A model generated the notes under the pieces. The model did not search any database. It was not told where the DNA came from and saw only the letters and a list, made by a program, of their open reading frames with translations. Of a stretch of 64,000 bases of DNA, positions 10,999-20,346 are shown piece by piece. Numbering within the stretch: the first letter of the stretch is position 1; the number at the start of each line of letters is the position of its first letter. Source of the DNA: Blastomussa wellsi (Eukaryota > Cnidaria > Anthozoa > Scleractinia > Plerogyridae); assembly GCA_947652115.1 (NCBI GenBank), contig OX393568.1, positions 7,579,739 to 7,643,738 on the forward strand. The letters are read 5' to 3'. Made by a program: the position numbers and the translations under genes.

Positions 10999-11660
10999 CT
11001 ATATTGACTAAATTTAACAGTTTGTTTACTACCTGGGTTTAAAGGGACACTCTCATGAGAATTACTTAAAAATTGCAAGACCCCCAAAACGTATTCACAC
11101 CATTGGAAATCTACAAAAAGTTGTTTTGTCAGTGTAATGAAGCTATGAAAGGAGTGATATCCCTGTGATACGGCCAGGAGCTTTGGATTTCAACTTGAAA
11201 AATGCAGGCTGGCTTTTTCAAGTTCTCCCCTTGTGACTCGGAAAAATAGCTCAAAACTAATTATGGTTCCCACTTCTTTCAATAATTTACTTCATAATTT
11301 CCTCATGGTGTTCTAGGAAACAATTTCTGTCTGAGAGAAATTACTTCAGTTATTGTCTTGGTGCCGTATTACCAAAAAAGCCAAAAACTCTTTGTGACGG
11401 TGCCCCTTTAAAAAATACAGGGCTTGACAAAACCCCACCCGGTTTTTTGGGATGAGTAGTGACTTTCTCAGCAAAAGCTCAGACAAGTTGCCAAAAAAAA
11501 AATTAAAAAATATAATTTTGAAACATAGCAGTAAAATGTAGGTGCATTAGGTCATGGGTAACCAAGGGTTTTATTTGACTGTTTAAAGCTTCATGAAGGC
11601 TTGAAGGAATAGCTTCTGTAGCTCATCCTGAAAAATATGGACAGCAACCTTGCCATGTTC

Positions 11661-11693
<33 letters not shown>

Positions 11694-12882
11694 CAATCAA
11701 TCAATCAATCAATCAATTAATATTTATTTAAAACACGAAATCTTATGATAAAAATGATCTTCCCAGGAGTCGTGTAAACCAAACAAATATCTGATTAAAA
11801 ATCATGCGATCAGTAACTGCAAAACGTATTTTGATCAGCGTGTTTTGATGCATTTTTAGACCGGGAATATTAGCCAATGAGCGAGCGAGAATTGCTACAG
11901 CGGCCGGTTATAAGCCCCCTCGGATATAAATCTCTCCATTTATAACTCCTAAAGAAAGATTGGCAGCCTCGGCCCCAGTCGTCCCCGGCGAATCGGGATG
12001 TGACGTCACCCGTCAAGCTTGCCGGGAGAATTCGCTACCGCGCTCGGTTCCAAGCGTCCTCCGCTCACTCGCATAGCGCGAATTGGCCATTGTCAAATTT
12101 GAAAAGCTGAATTTGTCTAACCTGTAAATTATCTTCATCACTTATTGTTCATCTTAGTATTTTTAAAAACCTAGGTTTTAAAAATTTTTGACTTGATAAT
12201 GAAGTTATGGTAACGTCGAAATGTCGTCGTTTTTAATTCAGTCTTTTAGCTTCTTAGCGTTTTAAATTTTATGATGTTTTTATGAAATGCAATTCTTTAT
12301 TGCAAAAATTTATGTGAAACTAAAATATTCAAACTATTTTCTTCACCGAAATATTTTCATCCGGACTGAAGGTTCGCCTAGGTCACCGGTGATGAGTTTT
12401 CGTGACCTGCCTAACGTAGCATTGTTTGCAAGGATTTTGGTGAGACAAAAGCATTAAGCATTATTCGAGCATTTTGGTAGGATTATCCTGGAAAATTAAT
12501 TTTTTCAGAGAAAATAAAAATAGACATAGAAGTAGATAACTAGGACTTGAAGTTGAAATTAAATTTATAATGTGTGAAATGCCACGCCAATTAGTAGCTG
12601 AATAGAGATAGGTGAAGTCAGGTGTTCTTGGTTTCTTGGGTCTCTCAAGCAACCTTTTTAGTAACCATTTTAAGACGGAATCCATCAGGAAGTTGAGTAA
12701 TATTTATTTGAGTTGGACAAAAATCGAATACCAGAATAATTTAAATCATATTGCATTATTTTTTACCCTTAATAAAAGGTAAAGATGTAAGTAATTATCC
12801 GCGATAACACCGACAACGATTTCTTATCAGAGCCCGAGAAAATGAATTTTAAAGATCACAAACTGTAGGCAAAATCTAACGT
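10999..12882. other. Intergenic 3' of MAT2B
   Basis: No supported gene. It contains an AATC microsatellite (11662-11717). The last 60 bp (12821-12882) are a host sequence duplicated in direct orientation at 34066-34125, on the far side of Polinton 1. Confidence 0.6.
11662..11717 (+). repeat. (AATC)n microsatellite
   Basis: About thirteen AATC units with one ATTC interruption. Confidence 0.95.
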
Positions 12883-12888
12883 GTAGCC

Positions 12889-13452
12889 AGTAGTAAAGCA
12901 TGGCACTTTGGCCCGTAACCAATGAGAGAGCAGCATCCAGCACACGTGACGGGTCTCGACCAATCAGAAAGCCGCTCACATGAATTACCCGATCTACTAA
13001 GTTTTTAGCGGCCCTAGTTTTTGTGTGGACCAATCAGAGTACGAGTTGTGAATTCAAGATGGCGGCGCCCATGAGTGGAAAACTGCGCCCCAGCCCTCAA
13101 CAGAGAAGCTGGACCTGTCTCACCGATTTCCAGGGAACCCAATCGATACAAATCGATAAAAAGGATGACGTCACTTCGTAGACGCGTGGAGCGCAGAGGT
13201 CCTGACTGTAAAGGGGCCATGTTGTAAAAAGGAAGAATGGTGCGGAGCGCGGCACTATATGGGTAGAGACAGCCTCGAGGTGGAACGAACCAATCAGCGA
13301 CGAGATGACGTCACGACCTCGATACGGCGGAACCAATCAGAAACGAGATGACGTAATGGCTTTCCGGTCCCCCACTCCACAAGGGAGCGTATTAATTTCC
13401 AGTCCTTTTGCTAAATGGGGCGCTCCTCGGGGATTGGTTACCACCGACTCAC
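12889..13452 (+). repeat. Polinton 1 left terminal inverted repeat, CCAAT/CRE-rich
   Basis: Matches 33340-33903 in reverse with scattered differences. It carries CCAAT on the plus strand at 12919, 12960, 13030, 13290 and 13333 (plus ATTGG at ~13434), and cAMP-response-type palindromes TGACGTCA at 13166-13173 and 13306-13313 with a TGACGTAA at 13349. A TATA-like CTATATGGG lies at about 13255. The composition is that of an RNA polymerase II promoter region. Confidence 0.9.
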
Positions 13453-13602
13453 AAGCCGAAAAGCTTTATTACGAGAGGAGTGACTGTTGACATTTTTTAA
13501 TCAACGTTGTAAATATGAACCTTGCGAGTGAAGTGAATTACATCGTTGTAAATATTTGAAATTTTTTAACAACATTGTGAATAATAAAAGACTTCGTTTC
13601 GT
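13453..13602. other. Spacer between left repeat and PLA2-like gene
   Basis: A/T-rich with AATAATAAA near 13580; on the minus strand this is the 3' side of the virion gene series. No gene seen. Confidence 0.4.
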
Positions 13603-13965
13603 TTACAACTTGAGTTTTTTCTTGGTTTGCATGATACGTTTGACGATGCGTTCTGTCATAGTTTTCTTGCCGGGTAACTTGTTTATCACACTTATCATCT
13701 TAGCGTCCGCTGCCCACTTGTCTTGCAGGTTCTTGGCACGAGAATAATCGATGTCGTGGTTTCTTGCAATCCGATCCAGACGATTGATGCCCTTGTCGCC
13801 TCGTGCCAGTCTCTTTTTCAAATGAGTGCCAGGTCTCATGAACTGATATCCGGGCCAATGAAATTCCATTCCCGTTTTTGCTAGTAATTTCTGGATGTCG
13901 AATCCCCATCCAGTAGTCGTCTTCCTCTTCCTAGTCCGACTCTTCTTCTTCGTCGGTTTCGTCAT
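13603..13965 (-). CDS. Parvo-type phospholipase A2-like protein
   Basis: A 120-residue basic protein. Residues ~40-95 resemble the phospholipase A2 domain known from parvovirus VP1 and found in Polinton/adintovirus virion proteins: a WPGYQFMRPGTHL segment at the calcium-loop position, RGDKGINRLDRIARNHDIDYS with the His-Asp catalytic pair and Tyr, and a trailing ADAKM helix. In viruses this activity helps breach endosomal membranes. The glycine preceding PG in the usual calcium loop is Arg here, so activity is uncertain. The N-terminus is Lys/Arg rich and the C-terminus is basic. The ATG overlaps the upstream gene by 35 nt. It is the last gene of the minus-strand series. Confidence 0.72.
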   Translation of the reverse strand: MTKPTKKKSRTRKRKTTTGWGFDIQKLLAKTGMEFHWPGYQFMRPGTHLKKRLARGDKGINRLDRIARNHDIDYSRAKNLQDKWAADAKMISVINKLPGKKTMTERIVKRIMQTKKKLKL

Positions 13966-14575
13966 ACTCGGGCTCCAAAGGACGTCTCAGTTTCTTGCCT
14001 TTGTGCCAATCTTCCCACTCGGGTGCCGGTTTCAATCGCTCGGCTTCTGTTTTTCTCTTCCTCTTGAACAGACCTGTCAGTTTTTCTTTGAAAGTCGATT
14101 TTCTCGATTCTGGTTCTGGTTCCGCGTGGGACGTCGACGGTGTGGCAGGTTGTCGTTTGATCGTTTTCTTGCGTGGAACTGATTTGGATTGCGTCGAGGA
14201 TTCCTTTTTAACCACTACGGCGGGCGTTGCTGCTGTTGCTGCTGCCGCTGTCGCCTTGTTGGCTTTGACGATTTGTTTCAGCATGTTTTCCAAAGGGGCA
14301 TTTAAGAGTACGTCGTCGTCTTCCTCATCGTCGGGTGCACCGCGAACGGCCACGGGTCCTTGTCGGATGCGCCGGCCGAGTTTACCCACTTCCTTGGCAA
14401 TCGGTTTGGTTTTCTTCACTGCTAGGCCCGGAGGTAAGTGTTTCTCCAACAATTGTTTCTCGGCAGACAGTCGAGCCGCCTTGTTCAATAGTGCGCTCTG
14501 TGTCAACTTGCCTTTGTAGTGGTCCGTCAATCGGTCGAACTCCGAGGACGGGATCATGAGTACTTCTCGCGTCAT
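13931..14575 (-). CDS. Polinton accessory protein, charged, Ala/Lys-rich
   Basis: 214 residues, unrecognised at fold level. It starts MTREVLMIPSSEFDRL, a type of N-terminus I associate with a widespread Polinton accessory family. An acidic patch DDEEDDD lies near residue 83, followed by an Ala-rich stretch (~107-120), Ser/Pro/Lys-rich disorder, and an acidic tail ending DETDEEEESD. It is likely a disordered virion or DNA-associated protein. It overlaps the PLA2-like gene; ATG at 14575. Confidence 0.6.
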   Translation of the reverse strand: MTREVLMIPSSEFDRLTDHYKGKLTQSALLNKAARLSAEKQLLEKHLPPGLAVKKTKPIAKEVGKLGRRIRQGPVAVRGAPDDEEDDDVLLNAPLENMLKQIVKANKATAAAATAATPAVVVKKESSTQSKSVPRKKTIKRQPATPSTSHAEPEPESRKSTFKEKLTGLFKRKRKTEAERLKPAPEWEDWHKGKKLRRPLEPEYDETDEEEESD

Positions 14576-14617
14576 CGTTGTCGGGGGACTGAAAAACGGA
14601 TTGATGTGGAGTTAACT

Positions 14618-14872
14618 TTAAAGTCCTCTTACGCGGTCGGCACACTCCTGGCACAACTCGCACGTTTTTCCATCGGCGATTCTACAGTCGGGACACAAAC
14701 GTTCGTCCGCGTACTTCCAGGAGCTATGTTCTTGACGTAGATCGTGGTGGGCTTTATACCATCTGTCTCTGTTTTCTTCCACACGTTGCAAACGTTCTCG
14801 TAGCTCTCTCGTTTCAGACACCAGGTAGGCCACGCGTCGCTTCCACCCTTTTAACCGCTCTTGCAGTGACAT
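14618..14872 (-). CDS. Small coiled-coil plus zinc-knuckle protein
   Basis: 84 residues if started at the ATG at 14872. A helical, Arg/Glu-rich coiled coil (residues ~5-55, heptad-like LVSETRELRERLQRVEENR) is followed by CPDC-x8-CELCQEC, a probable zinc-binding Cys cluster near the C-terminus. The ATG lies inside the upstream frame (22-nt overlap). Function unknown; the Cys pairs suggest a nucleic-acid or protein docking module. Confidence 0.5.
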   Translation of the reverse strand: MSLQERLKGWKRRVAYLVSETRELRERLQRVEENRDRWYKAHHDLRQEHSSWKYADERLCPDCRIADGKTCELCQECADRVRGL

Positions 14873-15164
14873 GCTTTGAAGACGTTGCGTAGACCGTTCC
14901 AAAACCCGCTGCCTTGTTGCTTCAACAGTTGTTCGCGTCGTCGTTTGACCGAGTGTTTGCGTTTGGCCAGTTCGCGTAGTTTGTTTTTATGAGGTCGTAA
15001 CTTCTGTATCGCCTGTTCGCTGTAAGCAGATTCAAGACCATTTCGCTGACGGCGTTGATCTGATCGGCATTGGCATGCATCAACATGTCTTGTCGCCTGT
15101 ACCGGTCCGCCTCATTCAGGATGGACGTCAGGAAACGTTTCTCCTTTCGTAACAGTCTCATCAT
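14851..15164 (-). pseudogene. Conserved Polinton accessory protein, frameshifted
   Basis: The first ~60 residues (MMRLLRKEKRFLTSILNEAD... to MVLNLL) are a helical segment of the kind seen in a widespread Polinton protein family of unknown role. At about 15010-15035 the coding signal moves to another frame, where a Lys/Arg-rich segment runs to a QQGSGFW motif and a stop at 14851-14853. One net indel is therefore inferred. The two alternative starts are ATGATG at 15164 and 15161; the first overlaps the stop of the upstream gene. Function unknown. Confidence 0.5.
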
Positions 15165-15340
15165 ACTTCCCACGGAGCAGAGCGTCTTTTGTAACTACCC
15201 GTGACACCCTTGGCACCCATTCTTTTATACCTCTTGTCCTTTCCGAGCTTGTACCCGATCGTCGCAGCGTTCTTGCGTATACTGAGCAATGCACCGCCTC
15301 GTTGTCGTCTTCTGCGTCGTGTCTTAGTCCTCCTTTTCAT
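15161..15340 (-). CDS. Small basic RQRGG protein (59 aa)
   Basis: It starts with an ATG that overlaps the stop of the upstream gene (ATGA) and ends overlapping the next start. The protein opens MKRRTKTRRRRRQRGGALLS and continues with Lys/Arg/Gly-rich sequence: highly basic, as expected of a DNA-condensing core peptide. The QRGG motif recurs in the protein at 25662-25856. Too small to be listed as a standard ORF, but its ends fit its neighbours exactly, which supports it as real. Confidence 0.55.
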   Translation of the reverse strand: MKRRTKTRRRRRQRGGALLSIRKNAATIGYKLGKDKRYKRMGAKGVTGSYKRRSAPWEV

Positions 15341-16050
15341 CCCGCAAAGCCTTTTACAATGCGCGAGATGACTTTTGCTTGTTTCTTGACTGCAGAACTC
15401 AATTGTGACCGCGAGGGGCTTTTCGTTTTCTTTTTCTTCTTTCTAACGCTTCCAATCCTTTTTTCGCACCGTACCCTGCATCTCCGGACAGAGCACCCGC
15501 TGCTATGGCCTTTCCTCCGGCAACCAAAGCTGGAATGAGTGCCTTTTTGTCTCTTTCGCGTTCTTCTTCTACCACGCACTTCTCGCACGCACTTGTCGGA
15601 CACCGGCGGGGTGAAATCGGTGATGGTGTCGTCCAAGGTTTGCATCTTGATCAAGAATCCGTCCAACTCGTCCATGGGAAGACCTCGTGCGTAGGTTCTC
15701 AACTCGATTAACGTCTTGTCGTAGGTGGTGTAGGCAAAACGACACATGTCGACTTTGAACGAAAACTTTTTGAAATCGTTCCATCCCTTGACCACGGTAC
15801 CTGCCGCCGACAAACAAGCGATCAGGATACTGTTTCCCAACACGGAACCCACGACGATCCCTGCTGCCACTACGATTAAAGCCAACGCGTTCAAACAACC
15901 GTGACACCACTTGAAATGGTAAAACATCTGACGATGACACCACCATTGACGATGGTAAAACGCAAAGAGTCCGTCCAACTTGTACAATAATTTGCTGTCC
16001 AATGGGCACTTGGCATGGGTCCCGTTCAAGAGAGACACCTGTCGTTCCAT
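15337..16050 (-). CDS. Membrane-associated Polinton protein with basic tail
   Basis: 237 residues in the open frame. Residues ~53-85 form a hydrophobic pair (ALIVVAAGIVVGSVLGN and ILIACLSAAGTVVKG), followed by a soluble helical segment (DMCRFAYTTYDKTLIELRTYARGLP...). After about residue 155 the open frame becomes an unusual Arg/Lys-rich stretch. Another frame over 15400-15575 reads as an Ala/Gly-rich helix and ends in a stop, so a frameshift near 15580 is possible and the true C-terminus is uncertain. TGA of the upstream gene and this ATG are one base apart. A similar two-segment hydrophobic architecture occurs in Polinton 2 at 50317-51003. Confidence 0.5.
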   Translation of the reverse strand: MERQVSLLNGTHAKCPLDSKLLYKLDGLFAFYHRQWWCHRQMFYHFKWCHGCLNALALIVVAAGIVVGSVLGNSILIACLSAAGTVVKGWNDFKKFSFKVDMCRFAYTTYDKTLIELRTYARGLPMDELDGFLIKMQTLDDTITDFTPPVSDKCVREVRGRRRTRKRQKGTHSSFGCRRKGHSSGCSVRRCRVRCEKRIGSVRKKKKKTKSPSRSQLSSAVKKQAKVISRIVKGFAG

Positions 16051-16344
16051 CTCAATCGCTCACTCGCGTAGAACTGCGTCGCACGCTCGGTCTGCCTCCG
16101 TCTTTGTAGGTCGTGGTGATGGTGTTGGTGGTCGTGATGCCAGCGATGCGTCGTCCAGCTGCCGATTGACTTTGATCGTCTAGCAACAGTTGCAATTGTC
16201 GCTGCAATTCGTCTTGATTCATTCTCGTCGGGCTTTGAGGGCTGCCGCTGCTGCTGCCGCTGCTACTGCTACTACTCGAGGGAAGACGCCTACGAGGGCT
16301 CTTGTGCAAGACCGTGGGTCTTGCGGGTGGTGGTGGTGTACCTA

Positions 16345-18875
16345 CGTCTGCAATGACGGATTACCAGTAGAATTTTATAAAACCTGCTGGAACTTAATTA
16401 GCGCATCCTTTATGGATTGCGTACAAGAGTCCTTTAAATATGGAGAACTGTCCAGCTCGCAAAGAAAGGCAGTTATCACTTTAATTGAGAAACAAGGTAA
16501 AGATCGAACACTGATAGAAAATTGGAGACCTATATCCCTTATTAATGTTGATGCTAAAATCATTTCAAAAGTAATCGCAGTTAGGGTTAAGAATGTTTTG
16601 CCAAATATTATTCATTACAATCAAACAGGCTACGTTAAAGATCGCTACATTGGAGAAACGTTAAGATCGATTTTTGATATCATGGAATTCACAAAAAATG
16701 AAAACATTCCTGGTATTTTGATTTTTATTGATTTTAAGAAAGCGTTCGATACTGTAGAATGGCACTATCTTTTTGACTGTCTTAAAGCCTTTAACTTTGG
16801 GCCTGACTTAATTAATTGGGTTAAAACATTTTATCACAACATCGAGAGCTGCGTTATAAATAATGGCTTAGCATCAGATTCTTTCACCCTAGCACGAGGT
16901 GTGAGACAGGGTGACCCACTCTCTCCGTATCTCTTTCTCCTAGTCATCGAAACCTTGGCAATTTCTATCCGTAAAGATCCAAAAATCGAGGGAATTAAAA
17001 TAGGCAACAATGAAACAAAAGTTTTACAATATGCAGACGATACCACTGCGGTCCTGTCAAATTTAGACTCGGCAAACGCTTTATTTCAACAACTAGATCA
17101 TTTTAAAAATTTATGTGGACTTGAAATTAACAGTTCAAAAACAGAAGGTATGTGGATTGGGTCTCAAAAGGACAACGATAAAAAACCACTCGGTTTAAAT
17201 TGGCCAAGTGAACCCATCAAAGCCTTAGGGGTATTCTTTACATATGACCAGTCATTACTCTATGAAAAAAACTTCCAAGATAAACTTGATAATATGAAGA
17301 AGCTTACAAATATTTGGTCTTCAAGAGGGTTATCTATTTATGGCAAAGTTACTATAATTAAATCTCTACTTACCCCAAATTAGTCTACGTGTCCTCATTA
17401 CTACCAACTCCATCAAATATTATTAAACAAGCGAACCACATAATTTTCACCTTTGTATGGAAAGGAAAAGATAAAGTGACAAGACTTTCGGCGATAAACA
17501 CTCTCGAAGAAGGTGGCATAAAAATGATGGACATTGAAAGTATGATTAAGGCGTTAAGACTGGCTTGGTTGAAAAGAATATTTAATAACAATGACAGTAC
17601 ATGGAAGTTCTATTTAAAACACCTCCTAAAACAACTTGGAGATTTATTAATCTTTGACTGCAATTACGCGATAAAGGATCTTCCAATTATCTCAACTTTC
17701 TATAGAGAACTTTTGCTTTGGTGGTCAGAATTTCGAGATCTCTTCTTTGAAGAGAAACACTGGCTTTCTATAATTTGGAACAATAAAGACATTAGAATTA
17801 ATGGAAAACCTGTCTTTTACAATACTTATTACAACTTTGGAATTTGCACTGTCAACGATTTGTTACTAAATCTTAACAATATTAATTCTTTTGAAATAAT
17901 AAGGAAAAAAAATCAAAAGGCCAATTTTCTTACATGGACTGGTCTTAGACACTCTATACCATCCTACTTAAAAACGGCTGAGCATGGGTCAGATAGGCGC
18001 CTTCCCTATTTTAAGTGTAATAATGTTATTTTTGATATTACAAAAAAGAAATCGAAAGATTTCTATTCATTAATAGTAAGCAGGAAAGCTCAGCTACCAA
18101 ACAATGCTATGAAACTAAGACAAAATTTTAACTTAACTCAAGAAGAATTGAAACTTGCCTACGCCCTTCCTCACAAAGTTGCTTATAAACCTTATGTGAA
18201 AGCCTTTCAATACAAAATTTTAAATTCCATCCTTTATACAAACAAGAAATTATTTAAAATTGGCTATAGTGAGCACGACAAATGCACCTTTTGTGACACT
18301 GAAACAGAAACATCAGAGCACCTCTTTTTTTATTGTTCTTTCTCGAATATATTCTGGAAACATTTTGAAAAATACTACTTTACCCTAACAAAAAATTTGA
18401 GAGTTCTCAGCATTCAAGATATTACAATAGGCATAATAAATTCACCTTGCCCTTTACTTAATTATTTAATATTAATCGGTAAGTTATATATCTGGGATTG
18501 TAGAAGAAAGAACACACACCCGTATATAGAAGGTTACAAACGAAAAATCAAAATTAACTATCAGACAGAAAAATACATTGCCTCAAAAAATAACGATCTG
18601 CCAAACTTTTATAATAAATGGCCAAAAGGTATTTTTCTGTAATCTATCTTTCTCCTAATTTTTTTTTTTTAGTTAGTGTTTTCCTGTATAAAATAAAACG
18701 CATGTAATACGGAATTTATATGTATAAATAAAAGTGACAGTTAATGCGCGACTGTCTCTTTTTTTCTTGAGGCTATTCCCAAAGTTATACAAATGTATAT
18801 AGTTTTCATTGTTTTTTTTGTAAGTTGCTGTAACTGTAAGCAGGTATTTATGTAAGTAAGTATGTAAGTAGTGTC
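16345..18875 (+). mobile_element. 5'-truncated L1/Tx1-type LINE inserted in Polinton 1
   Basis: Coding starts mid-RT at DGLPVEFYKTCWN (16352) and runs to 18642, followed by a 3' UTR and a TAAG-rich tail at 18850-18880. Orientation is opposite to the Polinton genes. The 5' part of the RT, the endonuclease and ORF1 are absent. I could not identify a clean target duplication. Confidence 0.8.
16352..18642 (+). pseudogene. L1/Tx1-type reverse transcriptase, one frameshift
   Basis: Visible RT motifs are WRPISLINVDAKIISKV, IDFKKAFDTVEW (first Asp), GVRQGDPLSPYLFLL and LQYADDTTAVL (catalytic YADD), followed by the L1-type thumb and the segment SSLLPTPSNIIKQANHIIF after the break. Near the end, CTFCDTETETSEHLFFYC is the C-terminal zinc knuckle typical of L1/Tx1 elements. 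A one-base loss at about 17381 creates a stop and moves the frame; coding resumes from 17389. No other disruption is seen, so the copy is fairly young. Confidence 0.85.
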
Positions 18876-19181
18876 GTAAGTGTTGAGAAAGGAGTCGAGA
18901 AAACAGGTGTGGGTGGAGAACCTACGCCAGGCGTGCCGTAGGCGTTTTGCATCATCTCGTACACGTGTGCGGGACTCAAGGCAGCCATGATGTCTTGGTC
19001 TTGTATTGCTTCCATGGCTTGCAACTGTTGACGATCCACTGCAGACGGATCCAAACGATCCAAATCGAGGGTGTCGATGGGATGAGGGCTCAAAGGCGAC
19101 ATGGTTAACGCCATGTGAATGAGGTTCCCCATCGACGGTACGTCGGGAGATCTGCCCACTCCCACCGAAGGTAACGCTTCC

Positions 19182-19536
19182 TCAATCGGACGTCTGTAAG
19201 GACTGCTCATCGCGTAACGATTGAATCAATTCTCTGAAGTGAGTCTCGTTATATGCTCGTACCAGATCGTCCACGTCCTCCCACGTCTTACACGTCGTCA
19301 CCAATCGCGTCATCGCGTCGCGATCCATGTTGTCGGGCTTCGTCTTTCTCAAGTGTCGCCTGCATCGGTGCACGAACCTGCACCACGAAATGTCGCGTAG
19401 CTGCATCACAAATAGTCTAGGTCGCGGACAGGCACGTGATGAAAGTACGTCCAATCTCTTCGTTTGGCGTTACTTACCGAACCACGGATGGGGGTGTCTT
19501 TTTCTTCAAGAAGAAAGAACGATAGTTATAGGTCAT
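19182..19536 (-). CDS. Small Polinton gene, candidate two-exon structure
   Basis: Downstream of the ATPase an ATG at 19536-19534 overlaps the ATPase stop. The frame is open for 59 nt and meets a perfect-looking donor, CG|GTAAGTA, at 19477. An acceptor TGGTGCAG ends at 19378, and splicing would keep the frame to the stop at 19182 (84 codons). The second part includes TKPDNMDRDAMTRLVTTCK and KTWEDVDDLVRAYNETHF, a small helical domain I cannot name. The alternative is an unspliced product from the ATG at 19406. Intron size 100 nt. Role unknown. Confidence 0.45.
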
Positions 19537-20176
19537 CGTCTTCTTCGAACTGATAACATCGCACGAATCCCTCGTCTTTTAACAAGTTGCTGAGGAGTCG
19601 TCGATTGTCGCTACTGGCAGGATGCAAGTCCAAGACCATGTAACCGAAAGGACGGTCCGTCACTCGTCTGTACCTGTCGTGCACGTCTTTCCACTTATTT
19701 GGAAACGCTTGAAGCACCAAGTTTCGAAATCCCAATTGGTCGCGAGGGTTCTTGAACGCCACCACGTAATGCGCGTTTCTTGAAATGCTCTTGGCGTACT
19801 TGCCGGGCGGGAACATGTCTTGACACAAGTACAACACCGTGATGTTTTGATGATGAGAGTCTTTGGTGAATAGATCGAGCACACGTTTGTCGCTGCCTCC
19901 TTCGTCCATCAAATCGTTCATCACCAGTACGCCTCCTTTCGGAAACCACTTTTTCAAATCGGTGGTGTCTGGAATGCCTTCTTTGAATTTTATGCCTTTT
20001 CGCTGCATTTCCTGCCACGCGCCGTAACAGTATCGTACGACCTTGGGAGACGACCCAAACAAGTCGGCGTTTTCCGTCAAGAGTTTGGAAGTGAAGACCG
20101 TCTTACCGCAGCCCGACGGTCCAACGATCAAGATGCTGCACGGACAGTCGAAGGTGAACGCTTCTCCTCGATCCAT
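19526..20176 (-). CDS. Polinton genome-packaging ATPase (FtsK/A32 superfamily)
   Basis: 216 residues. ATP-driven DNA packaging motor of Polinton/adenovirus-like capsids. Walker A is ILIVGPSGCGKTVFTS (about residues 16-31). Walker B is GVLVMNDLMDE (~82-92) with the acidic residue. A following hydrophobic strand NITVLYLCQDMF carries the polar sensor. RNAHYVVAFKNPRD and a short acidic tail EEDDDL close the protein. The start at 20176 is chosen because the first Walker strand follows closely and because 20187-20200 is the Penelope target-site copy. The frame is intact. Before the Penelope insertion it lay about 20 nt downstream of the protease stop. Confidence 0.88.
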   Translation of the reverse strand: MDRGEAFTFDCPCSILIVGPSGCGKTVFTSKLLTENADLFGSSPKVVRYCYGAWQEMQRKGIKFKEGIPDTTDLKKWFPKGGVLVMNDLMDEGGSDKRVLDLFTKDSHHQNITVLYLCQDMFPPGKYAKSISRNAHYVVAFKNPRDQLGFRNLVLQAFPNKWKDVHDRYRRVTDRPFGYMVLDLHPASSDNRRLLSNLLKDEGFVRCYQFEEDDDL

Positions 20177-20208
20177 GGGTGCAGAGTGACTACAGGTATC
20201 CGTAAAAA

Positions 20209-20256
20209 GATTCAAGAGCTGACGTTTCGAGCGTTAGCCCTTCGTCGGAGCGAATC
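20209..20256 (-). ncRNA. Hammerhead ribozyme motif, Penelope 3' end
   Basis: Reverse strand: GATTCGCT / AGC..GAATC stem I, CCGACGA core, GGGC-TAAC-GCTC stem II, GAAAC and cleavage site GTC. Same layout as the copy at 23509-23556. Confidence 0.55.
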
Positions 20257-20346
20257 AAGGAATGGTGCGTCGTGTGTTTTTATATACAGAAAGATGGAGC
20301 TTCGCTATTGGCTGGTGCCTGGTAATGTGAAAACTTCGGAATAAAT

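Larger units (their letters stand above)
16052..19210 (-). pseudogene. Polinton virion-type gene split by a LINE insertion
   Basis: The N-terminal part (19210 down to about 18880) starts MSSPYRRPIEEALPSVGVGR and includes LDLDRLDPSAVDRQQLQAMEAIQ. The C-terminal part (about 16345 to 16052) is Pro/Ser-rich with a serine run and then QDELQRQLQLLLDDQSQ. The reading frames of both parts end at the LINE boundaries, so one gene of about 200 residues has been broken by the insertion. Role unknown; length, disorder and place after the ATPase suggest a virion accessory protein. The start overlaps the upstream gene by 29 nt. Confidence 0.55.

Noticed and set aside
16190..16345. N-terminal extension of the LINE frame upstream of 16345
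   Set aside because: This part is antisense to the Polinton gene; LINE similarity starts at DGLPVEFYK.
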